The translations under genes and the position numbers were made by a program. Shown here piece by piece: positions 23,956-33,569 of a DNA stretch of 64,000 bases; position 1 is the first letter of the stretch; each line of letters starts with the position of its first letter. The stretch is from Hermatobates lingyangjiaoensis (taxonomy: Eukaryota > Arthropoda > Insecta > Hemiptera > Hermatobatidae), in NCBI GenBank assembly GCA_026182355.1, contig JAPFBL010000049.1:2108001-2172000 (forward strand), read 5' to 3'. The notes under the pieces are model-generated. The model did not search any database and was not told the origin of the DNA. It saw nothing but the letters and a program-made list of their open reading frames with translations.

Positions 23956-24590
23956 CTAGGAGAGAGGCAAGGTTGGTTTCATCCGACCACTCGTTATTGA
24001 AAAAGCTGTGGGTAAGAAGGCTTGCCGTTGAGGGCCATAGATAGGACATCTCAATAGTATATGGGCCAAAGTCTCACATTCCTGCATATTACATATTGTA
24101 CAGAGCTCCTCAGTTTTAATTTTATATAAGATACCTCTGAACGAAAGGTGTAGGCTGTCACCGCCTGCTGTTCTTAATTGCGCTAGTGTTCTTTGATAAT
24201 TATATGTTAAATTGAGATCTGGATTTAAATAGCTAGTGTTTATGTGGTTAAAACTGTTTATTATTCTATATAATTTACTGTAAGAAGAGCTTTGTCTTTT
24301 ATGGAAGTCCTGTAACTTAAGTCTATTGGAGTAATTCTTGAGGATTGTGTTCCTTGACTGATTGCTGATCCTGCTTGTTAGAATATTTTGATTGTCAATA
24401 GAACTGGCAAAGAACTGTTTAACCTGAGAAACCCAATTCAATCTCGTAGCGTTGGTACTAAGTATTCTATCTTTATATGTTGTTAAATTGAGGTTAACTA
24501 AATGATCATTTTCCGAATGTAAGTCTGACATTACTCCCTTTCTTATAAAGGTGGTATTAAAATTATGAATTCTTGAAATCTGTTAATAGG
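23956..24590 (-). pseudogene. C-terminal end of a non-LTR retrotransposon ORF2
   Basis: A 191-codon open frame on the minus strand (24531-23956) continues upstream in frame through FNTTFIRKGV to about 24590. Near its end it has the zinc-knuckle-like CTICNMQECETLAHILLRC, the C-x2-C...H-x4-C pattern found after the RNase H region of Jockey, R1 and related insect elements. The RT and endonuclease are absent, so this is a 5'-truncated insertion, the usual product of incomplete target-primed reverse transcription. The frame is intact over this length, suggesting it is younger than the copy at 18660-20660. Confidence 0.75.
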
Positions 24591-24599
24591 GTAAGGCTT

Positions 24600-25917
24600 A
24601 TGAAGGGATATTTTTCTCCAACGCCTACCCATTTAAAGGTTAATATATGTCTTCCGGATCGCATATGGGGGATGGTGCCTATTTAAATCATAAGGGAACT
24701 ACATTACTGACCGGAGCTAATGGCTCTTGGTATCATCAAAGTGTTTGCCATGCGCAATTTTGTTTAACCTCGCTGATTTAACGGGAACCAGAGTATTCAA
24801 CTTGAATATAGCTGCTAACATAGAATGATTATTGTTTATATCGATTTAGGTATAAATATTTAATAATTTAATATGCCTAATAAATAATTTTCATTGAATA
24901 ATGGAAAAACTAAATAACTGAATATGTTCATATTGTTTAACTTATAACTTCAATGTCATGTTCTATAAAAAATACAAAAATCATGTCAAATGAAAAGCTT
25001 AGCTATGAAAAATTATTAAAATAATGTGAAAACAAACTAACAGAATACCCTACAAATATTTTGTGTAGAGCTAAATATATCGCTTCAGATTTAGCATATG
25101 TTTAGAATAGAGAGTTGTATATAAAGAATAGGTTCCCTGATATAGCACTAAGGGATTTTAGAGGCAAGATGGTAGTCTCGAACTTTTTCTGAGTGGGGTT
25201 GTGAAATATAAACAAGGGAGAATTTCGGCACCAGATGTCGGAGACGGGTCTCTAAAAGGCTACATCAGTAATAAGAGGTTGAACGGCTACGCTATTCAAT
25301 ACCATCTAATCCAAAATGACCTATGTTTGTCCTAACTTTCTCTTTCTCTCAATATTATTTATTTATTTCTTTCTTTCCATATGCTTTGGAGAGTATCATA
25401 GTAATAAAAAAAAACATAAATTAAAATACAAAATGAGAAGAATCCCAAAAATAAAAATACCTTAAAATTATTACTCATAAAGATTAAATCTTATAAGTAT
25501 GGGCAACTTTTTTTAGTAATCATAAAATAACTTGAAAATAAAAAAAGAGTGTTTTTTCAGTTTTCACAGTCAATTTTTTGTAACTGCCAAAATGATTACT
25601 ATATCTATACGGGTAGGTGTCTGGACGACTTGCCCATTTGTTTATTGAAAAAGTCTGAAATGAGGTACAATTGCATTCTTAGCTGAATGGAGTCAAAAAA
25701 TGTAGCTGAATTTTCCCTCAGCTTCCCCTGGAATTCCATCCTTTGCAGACTAGTCCTCTTCTTGACTGCTATATTAGTTATTGGAAAGCATATGGCCTCA
25801 CTATTTGTCTATCGAGATGTCCTATTGACTAACTATTCAGCTAACTCGTTTCCTCAGAACCGATGTGACTCTTGACTAATGTAAACTGATCAAAAACCTT
25901 TGCTTGTGTTTTGATCA
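24600..25917. other. No gene recognised
   Basis: Mostly AT-rich. A slightly GC-richer patch at about 25140-25330 has no identifiable motif. The first ~250 bp may still belong to the upstream, decayed part of the non-LTR element. Confidence 0.5.
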
Positions 25918-26085
25918 CTAATTTTGTTAAAAATAGATTTTTTAATAGGTTTAGCTGATTAATATTTGTAAATTTGCATGAGCACAGAAAACAAATATTG
26001 ATATTCCAAATCGTCAAATATGGTATTCCATTATGCGTATGTACTAAACTATGACCATATGGATTAAATATTAATTCCAATATAT
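25918..26085 (+). repeat. Duplicated segment R4, copy 1
   Basis: AATTTTGTTAAAAATAGATT, TTTAGCT, ATATTGATA-TTC-AA and ACCATATGGATTAAAT occur in the same order at 26962-27113. The two copies flank the minisatellite. Confidence 0.7.
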
Positions 26086-26323
26086 TTATTTTATTTAAAT
26101 TTATTTTGACACTTTGATAAAATTGTTTTTTCTATCCCTAAGTTAGCCATCCATGTATCGCTTTTTTGAAATTATGTTTAGCTTATGTTATTAGTTAACT
26201 ATTTATCATTATTAAAATAAAGGTGTTATTGAATCAAATTTAACGTTTAGCATGTACTTGTGAAGAGTCTAAATGTATGTCGGAATTGTAGTTGATTTAA
26301 TCATTTGACGGTAGAGAGGACAG

Positions 26324-26712
26324 ACGTTTGTAAATATTGCATAGGCATTTATTAGCATTAGATTAGCATTGGTCAGGCGTTTGTAAGTATTGCATATGCA
26401 TTTATTAGCATTAGATTAGCATTGGTCAGACGTTTGTAAATATTGCATAGGCATATATTAGCATTAGATTAGCATTGGTCAGGCGTTTGTAAGTATTGCA
26501 TAGGCATATATTAGCATTAGATTAGCATTGGTCAGGCGTTTGTAAATATTGCATAGGCATATATTAGCATTAGATTAGCATTGGTCAGGCGTTTGTAAGT
26601 ATTGCATAGGCATATATTAGCATTAGATTAGCATTGGTCAGGCGTTTGTAAATATTGCATATGCATTTATTAGCATTAGATTAGCATTGGTCAGGCGTTT
26701 GTAAGTATTGGA
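26324..26712 (+). repeat. 53-bp minisatellite, seven full units plus a partial
   Basis: Unit starts at 26324, 26377, 26430, 26483, 26536, 26589, 26642 and 26695 (partial). Each unit reads (A/G)CGTTTGTAA(A/G)... or GTAAGT..., then GCATA(G/T)GCAT, TAGCATTAGATTAGCATTGG and TCAG. The base that makes TAAATATT or TAAGTATT alternates strictly A, G, A, G, A, G, A, G, so the real repeating block is a 106-bp dimer. A degenerate relic (CATCAGGTGTTTGTAAATAT) follows near 26750. No coding or known satellite name is assigned. Confidence 0.95.
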
Positions 26713-26961
26713 TATCCGTTTTTCCGAATTGACAGAAGTTTGTGGGTAATCATCAGGTGTTTGTAAATATTTTTCTAACAAAGAAGGTGCATCAATAAAA
26801 TTACATAACATAATGATATGAAGTATGAAATACTACGTATAATTATACATACAGGGTAAAGACTTTTATTTGACAATTGTTTTTTTTTTTGCCTCTCCTT
26901 GTTTCAATGTTGAGAGAGTAAGAGAGATTGTGATGGAGAGGAGAGTTTTAATATTTTGTCT

Positions 26962-27113
26962 CTAATTTTGTTAAAAATAGATTTTTAAATAGTTTTAGCT
27001 AATTTCCATGGCACAGTAAAAAAATATTGATACTTCAAACCGTTAAATATTTTAGCTTATTATGCATATGTGTTAAACAATGATCATATGGGTTAAATGT
27101 TAATGATAAATAT
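26962..27113 (+). repeat. Duplicated segment R4, copy 2
   Basis: Diverged copy of 25918-26085 on the other side of the minisatellite. A short hairpin (TGAAACATTC / GAATGTTTCA) starts just after it at 27116. Confidence 0.7.
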
Positions 27114-27119
27114 AGTGAA

Positions 27120-29123
27120 ACATTCTGATTTCAGAATGAATGTTTCATGTAAAATTTTGAAATGATAAAAGAACGGTGTTAATATTATGATGTAGTATAA
27201 AAATTGAATTTCCCGCATTACATATAGTAAACATAGTAAAATAAAAAAATACAACTGTGCTGGTCCCATATGAAAGATTTATTATGGAGTAGATTCCTAC
27301 ATACTTAAACTTAAGTTACTTCTTAGTGGCATTCCATCGGAAAATCGATCAAGTGCAATAAATCAATAATTATATAAAGCAGAATTTACTGTTTAGAGAG
27401 TAGTCTGAATATTACATGCAAGATTAGGATGATGAAGTGCAAAGCTAAGCCAATTTCAGAGACAGAAATAGGTTTGACGTGTCAGTCTACCTAGGTTGTC
27501 ATTTGCAGTTGGATTGTTCTTTATAGTCTAAAAAGGAGGTGAACAAAGTAGTTTTTACTGACTAAATTAAACCATGAGTTTTCTGCCCTAACAGGTTTAG
27601 TGCATGAAAAATAGATGTGTTACAAAAGTAGTTAGTACAAGCGTCCTGAACAGAAGCTATTAGTCAGTTGTATATAAAAAAAATATATTATTAATGAATA
27701 TAAATATCGTTTTATGAAACAAAATAATGTCAAATAGAAAGAAAACTGATGTAAGGATGCTGAATGTGTGGTTTGCAATAAGCTTTATAATTAGAAGATG
27801 GTTGAGATGAAGCTAGAAAAGAATAGCAGCGATGAAACCTGAGAGGAACTCAAACACTCAACCTTGGAAAAACACAACAGTAGCTATATATGAATATACA
27901 TAGTGTTATGAGAACAAACCCCGAATGCAGGGCCTCAAACATAGAATAGTGCCAGTGAGAAATTGACTGAAATAATGTGTTGAGACTGCAACACTTAATT
28001 TGATCATGCAATGCTATGTACCGCTTTTAGTAAAACTGTCAAAGACAGCCACGGTTCTGAATCTAAATTCATTTTATTTTAAATAGGAAAATATTGTAAA
28101 GAATGGAAACTTATCTTTTAAACTACATGATTTAAAGATGGAAAATACAATTAATTGAACTGGGATGATGATAATTCAGTTAAATAATACATCAATTAAA
28201 AATTGACATCGACTTTAAAAATTAAAGATCTAATAATAATACACATATTTTTTTTAATTATTTTCTTTACAATAAAAATGTATGTAAGAAGAGTGCATAA
28301 TTAGTACATGATTATTTAAATAGCTGGTACTCAGGTCGAAAATACTAACACTGAGAATGAACTAATTTAGAATAAAACTAAACATTATGAGATTGATAAA
28401 ATTTGAATATATATAATATATACATTGTTAAAATACTATGTGATAAATGTTGTGAAAGAAAGCATCTCATTAAAATATTTTATTATGAATTATAGTAAAA
28501 TTAATATATTCTAACGTAATGAACAAGAAGGACAAACAATGTCGTATTCTGCTTAATGTTCCATTAAATAATTTATAATAGGACAATAATATTGATAAAC
28601 TTTTTGTGTTGTGTAAAAGGTTTTATTCATTACAACTCTTTATAAAGAAAAAAAACAAAAGAGGAGTTTGTTTTAAAAACATATACAAACATATACAAAG
28701 TTTGGAAACTAATACGTTATGGAAAGACTGGATAAGTCATATAGACACCCAAGACTGAACGGAATAGAACCCTAACCATTTAGGTTAATAAATAATCAAG
28801 CATAAAATCCACTTAGCAGACTACACAGTATCAATTATTAAGGATAAATTCTGACAGATTGAATTGGTGGGTTATTTAACAATCAATTCATCGAAAATAA
28901 CTTGAAAGGAATGTTAATCTAAAGTGAAATTCGTATTAAAACGTAACAGTTTATTTCATTTCCTATTCTTAATAAATAAAATAAAGACAATTATAAAAAA
29001 TAATGTATATATGTATATAAACATTTATAATTGATCCTAAAACAGACAGAAAATGTTTGAAATAAACAAATATTATAAATTACTTTTGAAATACAATGAT
29101 TCATTGATTGAATAACTGATGTA

Positions 29124-29127
<4 letters not shown>
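27120..29127. other. AT-rich sequence, no gene seen
   Basis: No transposon, RNA or protein signal recognised. Confidence 0.6.
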
Positions 29128-29214
<87 letters not shown>

Positions 29215-29342
29215 GAAAAAAGACAACAAATAGAAGAAGCGAGAAAACTTACTGGGTCGATATTTCGAACTGAAGTTCGTCGTCAGGGAGAAGAAGGGAA
29301 GAGGAAGAGGCACGTGCGTCCGCTCGTGCTGGCAGAGAATGA

Positions 29343-29391
<49 letters not shown>
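29128..29391 (-). mobile_element. 132-bp PLE 3' fragment embedded in (TA)n
   Basis: (TA)n arrays at about 29128-29210 and 29346-29391 enclose a non-repeat segment 29213-29344. On the minus strand it reads a C/T-rich tract, the hairpin motif (29263-29286), GAAATATCGA and a T-rich end, the same order as the 3' end at 62490-62600 and 46880-46990. It is the extreme 3' end of a Penelope-like element inserted into a TA microsatellite, or alternatively the seed from which the array grew on both sides. Confidence 0.75.
29263..29286 (-). other. Hammerhead-like motif, PLE 3' end
   Basis: CTGACGA, one C, stem GAAC/GTTC with loop TTCA, then GAAA, read on the minus strand. The extra C could pair with the G of GAAA. 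Confidence 0.45.
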
Positions 29392-29394
<3 letters not shown>

Positions 29395-29395
<1 letters not shown>

Positions 29396-29797
29396 GAATG
29401 GTTGTTGGAAACGACCAGGTACCAGAAATTGTATTGTTGTTTTCAGTTTGATATTAAAGACAATTATTGTAATTTTATATGGGTTTCTTATTAACTTTAA
29501 CAATGCTTGAGTTATTAACAATAGTTTACCATTAACCTTTTTTATTTAATTGGTTTAACTTTCTTTAAGGATTAAAGAAAGTTATGCGTTAAATAATATC
29601 TTATCAACTTTAAGCATGCGTTAAGCATGCATGATAGTATTACGAATATTAATGATAGTATTTGAAACATAATTCAAATCTTTTGGCTAAAGGATAGTTA
29701 AAGTCTTTTGTTAAAGTTTAATGCAAGTAAGTTTGCTTATTTATTATTTATATTAATATTAATACTTTATCTTTGAAAATGATTTCCTTCATCATCC
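29395..29797. repeat. Helitron-associated non-coding segment
   Basis: 29610-29760 resembles 37660-37800 inside the short Helitron (ATAGTATT-CGAATA, ATAGTATTTGAA, ATAGTTAAAGT-TTTTGTT and TTTAT end). It therefore probably belongs to the same Helitron family as the helicase fragment that follows. Confidence 0.5.
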
Positions 29798-30149
29798 AAA
29801 ATGGGACTAGGCTATCAGTAAAAAAATTTATGAATAACATAATTGAGATAACCATTTTAAATGGAAAACACCAAGGGAACATGTACTACTACCACTCGTT
29901 CCTATGACAACGGATCGTCAATTTGAATTCAAACGACTACAGTTTCCTGTACGACTAGCCTTTGCAATGACCATTAACAAAGCACAGAGACAATCACTGC
30001 AAGAATGTGGATTAAATTTGATAAATCCATGCTTCTCATATGAACAACTGTATGTTGGGTGTTCACGAGTTGGAAAACCATCAAATTTATTTTTTCTTCC
30101 ACTAGATAGGAAAACAACAAACGTTGTATATTTACAAGCACGACAATAA
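29798..30149 (+). pseudogene. Helitron helicase C-terminal fragment
   Basis: The frame reads NGTRLSVKKFMNNIIEITIL, a short broken stretch, then FEFKRLQFPVRLAFAMTINK, AQRQSLQECGLNL and YEQLYVGCSRVGKPSNLF before a stop at 30147-30149. These are the last Pif1-type helicase motifs of animal Helitron Rep-helicase proteins; the usual TINKAQGQSL is TINKAQRQSL here, and LYVACSRV is LYVGCSRV. The enzyme would unwind DNA during rolling-circle transposition. The Walker motifs and Rep domain are missing, and a frame break occurs between HQGN and TTDRQ. The fragment is dead. Confidence 0.85.
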
Positions 30150-30344
30150 AAAATATATAGGCAAAATATTTTTTACATCAGGAAGTAATAAACATGTAAC
30201 ATAAAGTTCACCATCAATATTCTAATAGTTTAATGTACGAGTATGATGGAATCAATTATCTGATTTTTATGATTTATCTTTTGCAGATATTTTAGGCAAG
30301 ATATTACTTAAGTGTAATATACTTAGTAATTTGTACAAGTATAA

Positions 30345-30542
30345 ATGTACATGACATGTATGTTAAAAAAGCTAAAGGTAACACGACATTCACTAACAGT
30401 TGTCGTTACGAAATTAGCAGGGTCAGTTTGTTATGTCATAAAAAAATTTTTTCAGAATAATCATACACTGTATAGTATAAATGCTAACAATAGATTACCT
30501 AGTTTAGAAAATCAAAATATTTTTCCTCATGTGTCAAAATAA
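30345..30542 (+). CDS. Short open frame, unidentified
   Basis: A 65-codon frame just upstream of the fragment at 30554. It has no recognised motif and may be chance. Listed only because it lies 11 bp ahead of a more protein-like fragment. Confidence 0.15.
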   Translation: MYMTCMLKKLKVTRHSLTVVVTKLAGSVCYVIKKFFQNNHTLYSINANNRLPSLENQNIFPHVSK

Positions 30543-30553
30543 AAAAAACATTA

Positions 30554-30760
30554 ATGTATGACTTGAATACATTGACTATTGATTGGAAAGACATACTGAT
30601 TGATGTAATTAGAATAGAGAACAAATTAGTTGAAGGATTAGACAAGTGGTTAGCAAACAGATAAGAAGATAAAAGAACAAGGCCTGAACCTAGTGAACGT
30701 CTCAGTGCGCGAAAACTGGATGAAATTAAATCCTACTATACAAAAAGACAACCATATTAA
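30554..30760 (+). pseudogene. Protein-like fragment with one in-frame stop, unidentified
   Basis: From ATG at 30554 the frame reads MYDLNTLTIDWKDILIDVIR, IENKLVEGLDKWLANR, a TAA, then EDKRTRPEPSERLSARKL and DEIKSYYTKRQPY before a second stop. The composition is normal for a charged globular or helical protein and quite unlike the A/T-driven frames nearby, and both sides of the TAA look continuous. I do not recognise the family. It lies 400 bp downstream of the Helitron helicase end, so it could be a gene piece carried by the element, another mobile-element protein, or a decayed host or viral gene. Confidence 0.4.
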
Positions 30761-32652
30761 ATAAATGAAGTAAAATTAACGTAATTACATTTGTTCAGTT
30801 TTTACAAAATACATTTACAAGATTATAGAACAATTTTATTGAACGAAGCAAGGGAGTTGTATTTTAAAATTGGATTTATATGAGACTAAATTCAAAGTGC
30901 AATGAATTAAATGATTTCTTAAAAGTTAACAGAGAGACTTTCATCCTCTTTTTTATTAAAACAACCATATTAACTCATCTGGTGAGGAGGACTAAATTGC
31001 GTTGACAGTGTAAGGAATATTAAAGAAGCTGATTTTTATAAACAAAATGTTATAGTAGAGGTAGTAAGATAGGGAGAAGTAAAACTTTTACTGCTCATTT
31101 AATCATATAAAGATGTTTTATAAAAATTGAGACACACAAACAAGATTTATTTTAAGAAGAGTTATGATGAAATAAAGATTTCATTATGCATAGTTTATTC
31201 CATCATGACGAAATACTAATTATTATAAAAATAGGAATTACAAATCAAAGGCTATTTGTATTTATAAATACTCAGAGTACTATGGTATGGTGATGGAAAA
31301 TGAATGTAATGAAATTGAGAAATAATGGTGTTGCCACTTGCCTGAGAGTTGCATAAATGGTTAGAATGAATGTGGTAATTATTGATGTGAGAATAAAGCC
31401 CACATAGTGGTAAGGTGTGAAGAGGTTGCTCCGTTGCAGAGGTTAGGAAAGGCGTGGTGTAACGTGCTCTCTAGCCGTCGGTCGGCTGCTGGAGTGTTCT
31501 TGATAGGTAGGCAGGAGGAAAAAAGTGTCTTCCTGGTTAACTAGTGGATGGAGTTAATGAGGGATCGACAGGCGCTGTCTTCAACGGAGAAAGGAGATAA
31601 AGTGACCTCCACCTTTGTTGACATGGTCAAAGAACCCAAGGTTATGCTAGTCCTTAGGCTGTTTGAACAGCTCCGGCTCTCCAGTTTCATTAGCATCCAT
31701 ATCCTGATTAGTGTGAGAAGGAATCCTTTGTTTAAATGATAGCCTGTTTAGCTATCCATTAGCTCTTTTTTATACAAAATATATACTTCTTGTTCCGTAT
31801 TTGTCATTTTAAAGTTTATTATCAAATACATGCCAGTTAACCAATTAATGCATTATTAATAAGTTCTGTATTTAAAATTGTCATTGAAGACCCGTTAAAT
31901 AGTTATATATTAGTTTAATTTAAAGTTATTCATTTGTAACTGATCGCATTTTTAGAGGCTATATAAGATTTGATGATAGTTAAGTTCACAATAGCATGAC
32001 AACAAACCCATTCCAGGTTATTTCTTTTATTGAATTTTCTTCAATGGATAAATTAGTTTATGATTTAGTTTAGAATAAGCTGAAACAGGATCTCTTCCTG
32101 CTTTGTATAACAGTTATATCTTAAGAAATATTAAAAAAATTCTTAGGTCTTACATTGCTTCAATTAGATATTTAAAACAACATAAGAGTACAAAACAAAG
32201 CAATTACCTAATTACATTATATAATTTTTGGAAGGGAAGCTATGCTAGGTCATACTAGGGAGACGCTACGTAAGGTAGACGGGCAAGATGACAGCAACTT
32301 CATCGCTTAGCATCCAGGATCTGCAGGATGACTGTGACAGGACTATGGTCATAATCAAGATGAGACCAAGGGAGCTCGAAGTGGAGAAGCTAATATCGCA
32401 TTGCAACTGTATATTTCCTGACGGAGTGGAAGCCCTCAGGAAATAAACGAATAATATTCGTCATGCTAATAGAGGTGACTCCATAGAAGAGATGTTCAAA
32501 GTACGCGGCTTTCATTAGATCTGGCATCCTACAACTTCAAGAACCCCCACTCCAGACAAGCAAAACAGTCAAATCATTTCTGATGACGAGGCCATCAAAA
32601 TGTAGTAGTGACTTCCTGATTCATTTCTGTGTGTTCTTTTTGTCAATATAGT
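30761..32652. other. No gene recognised
   Basis: Two patches of higher GC (about 31390-31730 and 32240-32580) lie in AT-rich DNA. Neither gives a recognised protein or repeat. Confidence 0.5.
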
Positions 32653-32759
32653 TCATATATATATATATATATTGATAAAAGTATCGACCGTGGAATAGAA
32701 ACAAAACTAAAGTTTGTCGGGACTCTGAAATGATAAACTTTAGTTTTGTGTATATATAT
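32653..32759. repeat. (TA)n with a small inverted repeat
   Basis: (TA)n at 32655-32672 and 32750-32759 bracket a segment whose ends CAAAACTAAAGTTT and AAACTTTAGTTTTG are inverted repeats around GTCGGGACTCTGAAATGAT. The pattern again suggests a minimal inverted insertion in a TA array. Confidence 0.55.
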
Positions 32760-33039
32760 AGTTCAATGTACATAATGAAATTAAAAGTACACACTTACAG
32801 TCTTTAATTTTCGGTTGAACCGTCTTCAGGAGAGATAAGACAGGGAAACCAAGCGCACTGGTACAGAGATGGTTGGAGACCAACCGTCTCCACCGTTGAG
32901 ACCGTTGGACTCCAACCTTCTCTGTACCAGTGAACTTGGTTTCCCTCTCTTATCTTTCCTGAAGACGGTTTAGCCAAAAATTAGAGACTGTAAGTGTGTG
33001 CTTTTAATTTCTCTATGTTTCTTTATGTATATTGAACTG
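32760..33039. repeat. PLE family A palindrome, second locus
   Basis: Inverted arms from AGTTCAATGTACATA (left) to ATGTATATTGAACT (right), centred near 32890, with a small insertion in the right arm. Outer parts are the same as at 4363-4900 (CACTTACAGTCT, GGTTGAACCGTC, CAAGCGCACT, GGTTGGAGACCAAC), but the centre is different and the arms are about half as long. The two palindromes therefore share one source sequence but were folded at different points. Hammerhead-like motifs lie in both arms (about 32802-32829 minus; 32959-32985 plus). Confidence 0.85.
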
Positions 33040-33084
33040 TATCTGTCTATTTCGGATCGTATTTATATACGATACTTCGAAAAA

Positions 33085-33086
<2 letters not shown>

Positions 33087-33116
<30 letters not shown>
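33087..33116. repeat. (TA)n microsatellite
   Basis: About 15 TA units joining the family A palindrome side to a PLE N-terminal fragment. Confidence 0.95.
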
Positions 33117-33118
<2 letters not shown>

Positions 33119-33228
33119 AATTTGATGGCAGATTCTGCGTTCACAACTTTCTTACTTATAGCTTCTATTTTCCTTACAATTTTCTTTTGAGAAGGTGATA
33201 ATTGCCAAAGCAAACTAGCAAACGACAT
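33117..33228 (-). pseudogene. PLE N-terminal fragment ending in (TA)n
   Basis: The minus strand reads LLWQLSPSQKKIVRKIEAIS then KKVVNAESAIKFN and runs directly into TA-repeat codons. It is homologous to the palindromic fragment at 6288-6541 (LLHQLN...RKIVNTEAAVAFN), with the basic helix and the FN motif conserved. I infer the N-terminus of a Penelope-like protein. The joint with (TA)n falls right after the FN codons, whereas at 4312 it falls after TNI. Confidence 0.5.
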
Positions 33229-33424
33229 TCAGAAGGCTGGAAATAACCACTTCACTGGGGATAACTATATTTAATTAAACACTAAACTAGATTAAACTAA
33301 GATAACAACAAGCTTTCGGCCCCATGGGTCGAAATACACTAATATATATATTTTAGCTGTCGAAATACACTAATATATATATTAGTGGATGTATACCAAC
33401 TAAAATACCAACTGTTGGGTTTTT
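33229..33424. repeat. PLE-like end with tandem 25-bp duplication
   Basis: GTCGAAATACACTAATATAT occurs at 33328 and again at 33359, each followed by ATATT. Before the first copy, GGCCCCATGGG forms the hairpin part of a PLE-like end read on the minus strand (CCCATGGGGCCGAAAG). The segment joins the family B end that follows. Confidence 0.5.
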
Positions 33425-33467
33425 GACTCTGACGAAGACCGCTTGTTACGGTTGAAAGATCTTAGTC
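33425..33467 (+). other. Hammerhead-like RNA motif, family B
   Basis: Order: GACT (helix I), CTGACGA, one A, stem GACCG/CGGTT, GAAA, AGATCT as a self-complementary helix III, T at the cleavage position, AGTC (helix I). All three hammerhead helices can form; the deviation is the extra A before helix II. Helix III without a loop suggests activity, if any, as a dimer. Confidence 0.5.
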
Positions 33468-33531
33468 TTGTTTTCCCATTTCTTATTGTGGTTTGATCAT
33501 TGATTGTTGTTTCACGTGTTTATGTGAAATC

Positions 33532-33566
<35 letters not shown>
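33425..33566 (+). repeat. PLE family B 3' end, plus (TA)n
   Basis: Begins GACT-CTGACGA and runs through CTTAGTCTTGTTTTCCCA, TTGTGGTTTGATCATTGAT and GTTTCACGTGTTTATGTGAA into (TA)n at 33535-33566. Same sequence, same orientation as 47898-47990 and reverse complement of 46998-47105 and 62690-62780. Confidence 0.75.
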
Positions 33567-33568
<2 letters not shown>

Positions 33569-33569
33569 T

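Noticed and set aside
26324..26712. CRISPR-like array
   Set aside because: The whole 53-bp unit is repeated with no unique spacers, and the window is eukaryotic; it is a minisatellite.
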